Origin: Methanomassiliicoccales archaeon
Lineage (GTDB): Archaea > Thermoplasmatota > Thermoplasmata > RBG-16-68-12 > SOIM01
Direction: 5' to 3'
Assembly: GCA_030593295.1 (NCBI GenBank)
Contig: JAUVHO010000015.1
Coordinates: 1-42,333, forward strand
Length of the DNA: 42,333 bases
Positions 41,645-42,333 of the stretch are shown here, one piece after another. A program made the position numbers and the translations under genes. Numbering within the stretch: position 1 is the stretch's first letter; each line of letters starts with the position of its first letter. Below the pieces are notes generated by a model. That model had not been told where the DNA came from and did not search any database. It saw nothing but the letters and a program-made list of their open reading frames with translations.

Positions 41645-41865
41645 CTCAGAGGCGGCGCGGTAGGGATGTCAGGCGGGCCCTTGGACTCCTTCAGAGATGT
41701 CACAATCTCGTCGTAATGAGCCACGTGCTTCTTCACGTCATCAAGTAGATTGAGGTGTGTCCTCTTCTGCTTGCGGACCTGCTCCAATCTCCTTTGGAGC
41801 TTCTCTCTCCTCCGGATCCACTTCTTCTTTTCCTCCAGAGCCAGAAGAACGTTTTCTACTTCCAT
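41641..41865 (-). CDS. Small coiled-coil protein with C-terminal GPP motif, paralogue of the next gene
   Basis: 74 residues. A basic coiled coil (KKKWIRRREKLQRRLEQVRKQ) is followed by VAHYDEIVTSLKESKGPPDI, the same ending as the downstream protein (IAYYESLQSDMKKELGPP). The basic helix here and the acidic helix there could pair as a heteromer. First gene of the mtnA transcript; a TATA-like box lies about 31 bases upstream of the ATG. Confidence 0.7.
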   Translation of the reverse strand: MEVENVLLALEEKKKWIRRREKLQRRLEQVRKQKRTHLNLLDDVKKHVAHYDEIVTSLKESKGPPDIPTAPPLR

Positions 41866-41890
41866 GCGCCCCGTTCTTTATGCAGATTGG

Positions 41891-41900
41891 TTCTATAAAT
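41891..41900. promoter_or_regulatory. Shared TATA-like box between the mtnA operon and the small membrane protein gene
   Basis: TTCTATAAAT reads as a TATA box on both strands. Leftward it lies about 31 bases from the ATG at 41865; rightward it would start transcription near 41925, about 50 bases before the ATG at 41974. Confidence 0.4.
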
Positions 41901-41973
41901 ACATGTTGCAGTTGGGCATGTGTCCATTCACTTGCGAAAGAGTGATATACGCATCTGGCTTTCTGGATATCCG

Positions 41974-42192
41974 ATGAGGAAGGCGGTCATTGCTCTGAGT
42001 TTGTTGCTATCGTTCCTTCTGCTTGCACAGTTAGCGGGAGTCGTCATTGCCGAGGATGAAGAGAACGCTGAGACACACGAAGGAGCCGATGACACGACCG
42101 TCTGCTTGTCGACGATCTTCCTGTTGGTGGTGATGTTGATAATCATCGGTTTGATCGTCTTGGGTTTTTCCAGAAAGAGAAGGAAGGCTTAA
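41974..42192 (+). CDS. Small signal-peptide and membrane-helix protein
   Basis: 72 residues. A signal peptide (about 1-26, ending GVVIAED) is followed by a short acidic stretch with a single Cys (TTVCLST) and a membrane helix (about 45-65), then a basic C-terminal end RKRRKA. The ATG at 41974 opens directly on the signal peptide; a GTG at 41920 would put 18 unrelated residues before it. The layout is a small type I membrane protein; its function is unknown. Confidence 0.65.
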   Translation: MRKAVIALSLLLSFLLLAQLAGVVIAEDEENAETHEGADDTTVCLSTIFLLVVMLIIIGLIVLGFSRKRRKA

Positions 42193-42247
42193 TTCAAGTT
42201 CACTATCTGGTTTAAGCTGCACGAGTGAAGCCGCCCTCAGAAGCCTC

Positions 42248-42333
42248 TCACTCAATGATTTCTAACAAACCCACGGGATCTTTGACGCCGTAGCCAACGT
42301 AATGAAACATGGCGTTGACTTGAATCCTGTAAC
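42248..42333 (-). CDS. C-terminal end of a gene cut by the right edge
   Basis: On the reverse strand the frame is open from the window edge for 27 residues and ends VGYGVKDPVGLLEIIE then TGA. Composition is protein-like and no competing frame exists, but it is too short to name a family. Confidence 0.4.
   Translation of the reverse strand, partial: YRIQVNAMFHYVGYGVKDPVGLLEIIE

Overview
The window is about 42 kb of archaeal chromosome, most probably from a member of the Thermoplasmatota. The archaeal assignment rests on seen genes: a Nop5 (Nop56/58-type) box C/D RNP protein, a hypusine-type aIF5A (PGKHG motif), RtcB, an MTH1187-type small protein, a two-subunit 2-oxoacid:ferredoxin oxidoreductase and DUF835. 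It is supported by TATA-like boxes about 25-30 bases upstream of start codons, several of which look leaderless. The narrower placement is inference from the style of the surface proteins and of a membrane-tethered double winged-helix regulator. No rRNA, tRNA, CRISPR array, cas gene, transposase or integrase was recognised.

Layout. 1-7 kb: two large convergent surface/secreted proteins, a beta-propeller-like protein cut by the left edge and a 1724-residue protein with about 14 tandem Ig-like repeats, a PKD domain, an Fn3-like domain and a C-terminal membrane anchor. 7-16 kb: housekeeping genes: an SbcD-related phosphoesterase with Nnr (NAD(P)HX repair), a divergent CaCA antiporter plus MFS transporter, an MTH1187 family protein, RtcB, a coiled-coil zinc-ribbon protein, a lipid-anchored or membrane-anchored domain paired with an ECF-S-like membrane protein, and a TiaS-like protein. 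16-26.6 kb: a second cell-envelope block with a beta-helix/DUF835 membrane protein, a PKD secreted protein behind a long structured leader, a beta-helix protein with calcium-type acidic repeats and a membrane anchor, two TPR proteins, and a membrane-tethered transcription regulator with extracellular domains. 26.7-31.3 kb: korAB, a GNAT acetyltransferase, a YdjM-like membrane protein and a HAD hydrolase.

31.4-34.3 kb is the most unusual part. Four co-directional, tightly packed genes encode two CARF-like proteins with C-terminal winged helices, a stand-alone CARF-like protein that appears to start with CTG, and a PIN-domain nuclease. No CRISPR or cas genes are visible around them. I propose a nucleotide-sensing regulator plus RNase module; this is inference from domain motifs.

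34.3-42.3 kb: an ABC-2 exporter (two permeases and an ATPase), a coiled-coil protein, speB next to aIF5A (polyamine supply and the hypusine acceptor), nop5, a zinc-ribbon protein, mtnA in an operon with two small paralogous coiled-coil proteins, a small membrane protein, and the end of a gene cut by the right edge.

Gene packing is tight, with many 4-base ATGA/GTGA/TTGA overlaps inside operons, and two convergent pairs share a CTAG palindrome as both stop codons. Both leaderless starts and Shine-Dalgarno-led starts appear to be used; the korB site matches the 16S tail over ten bases.
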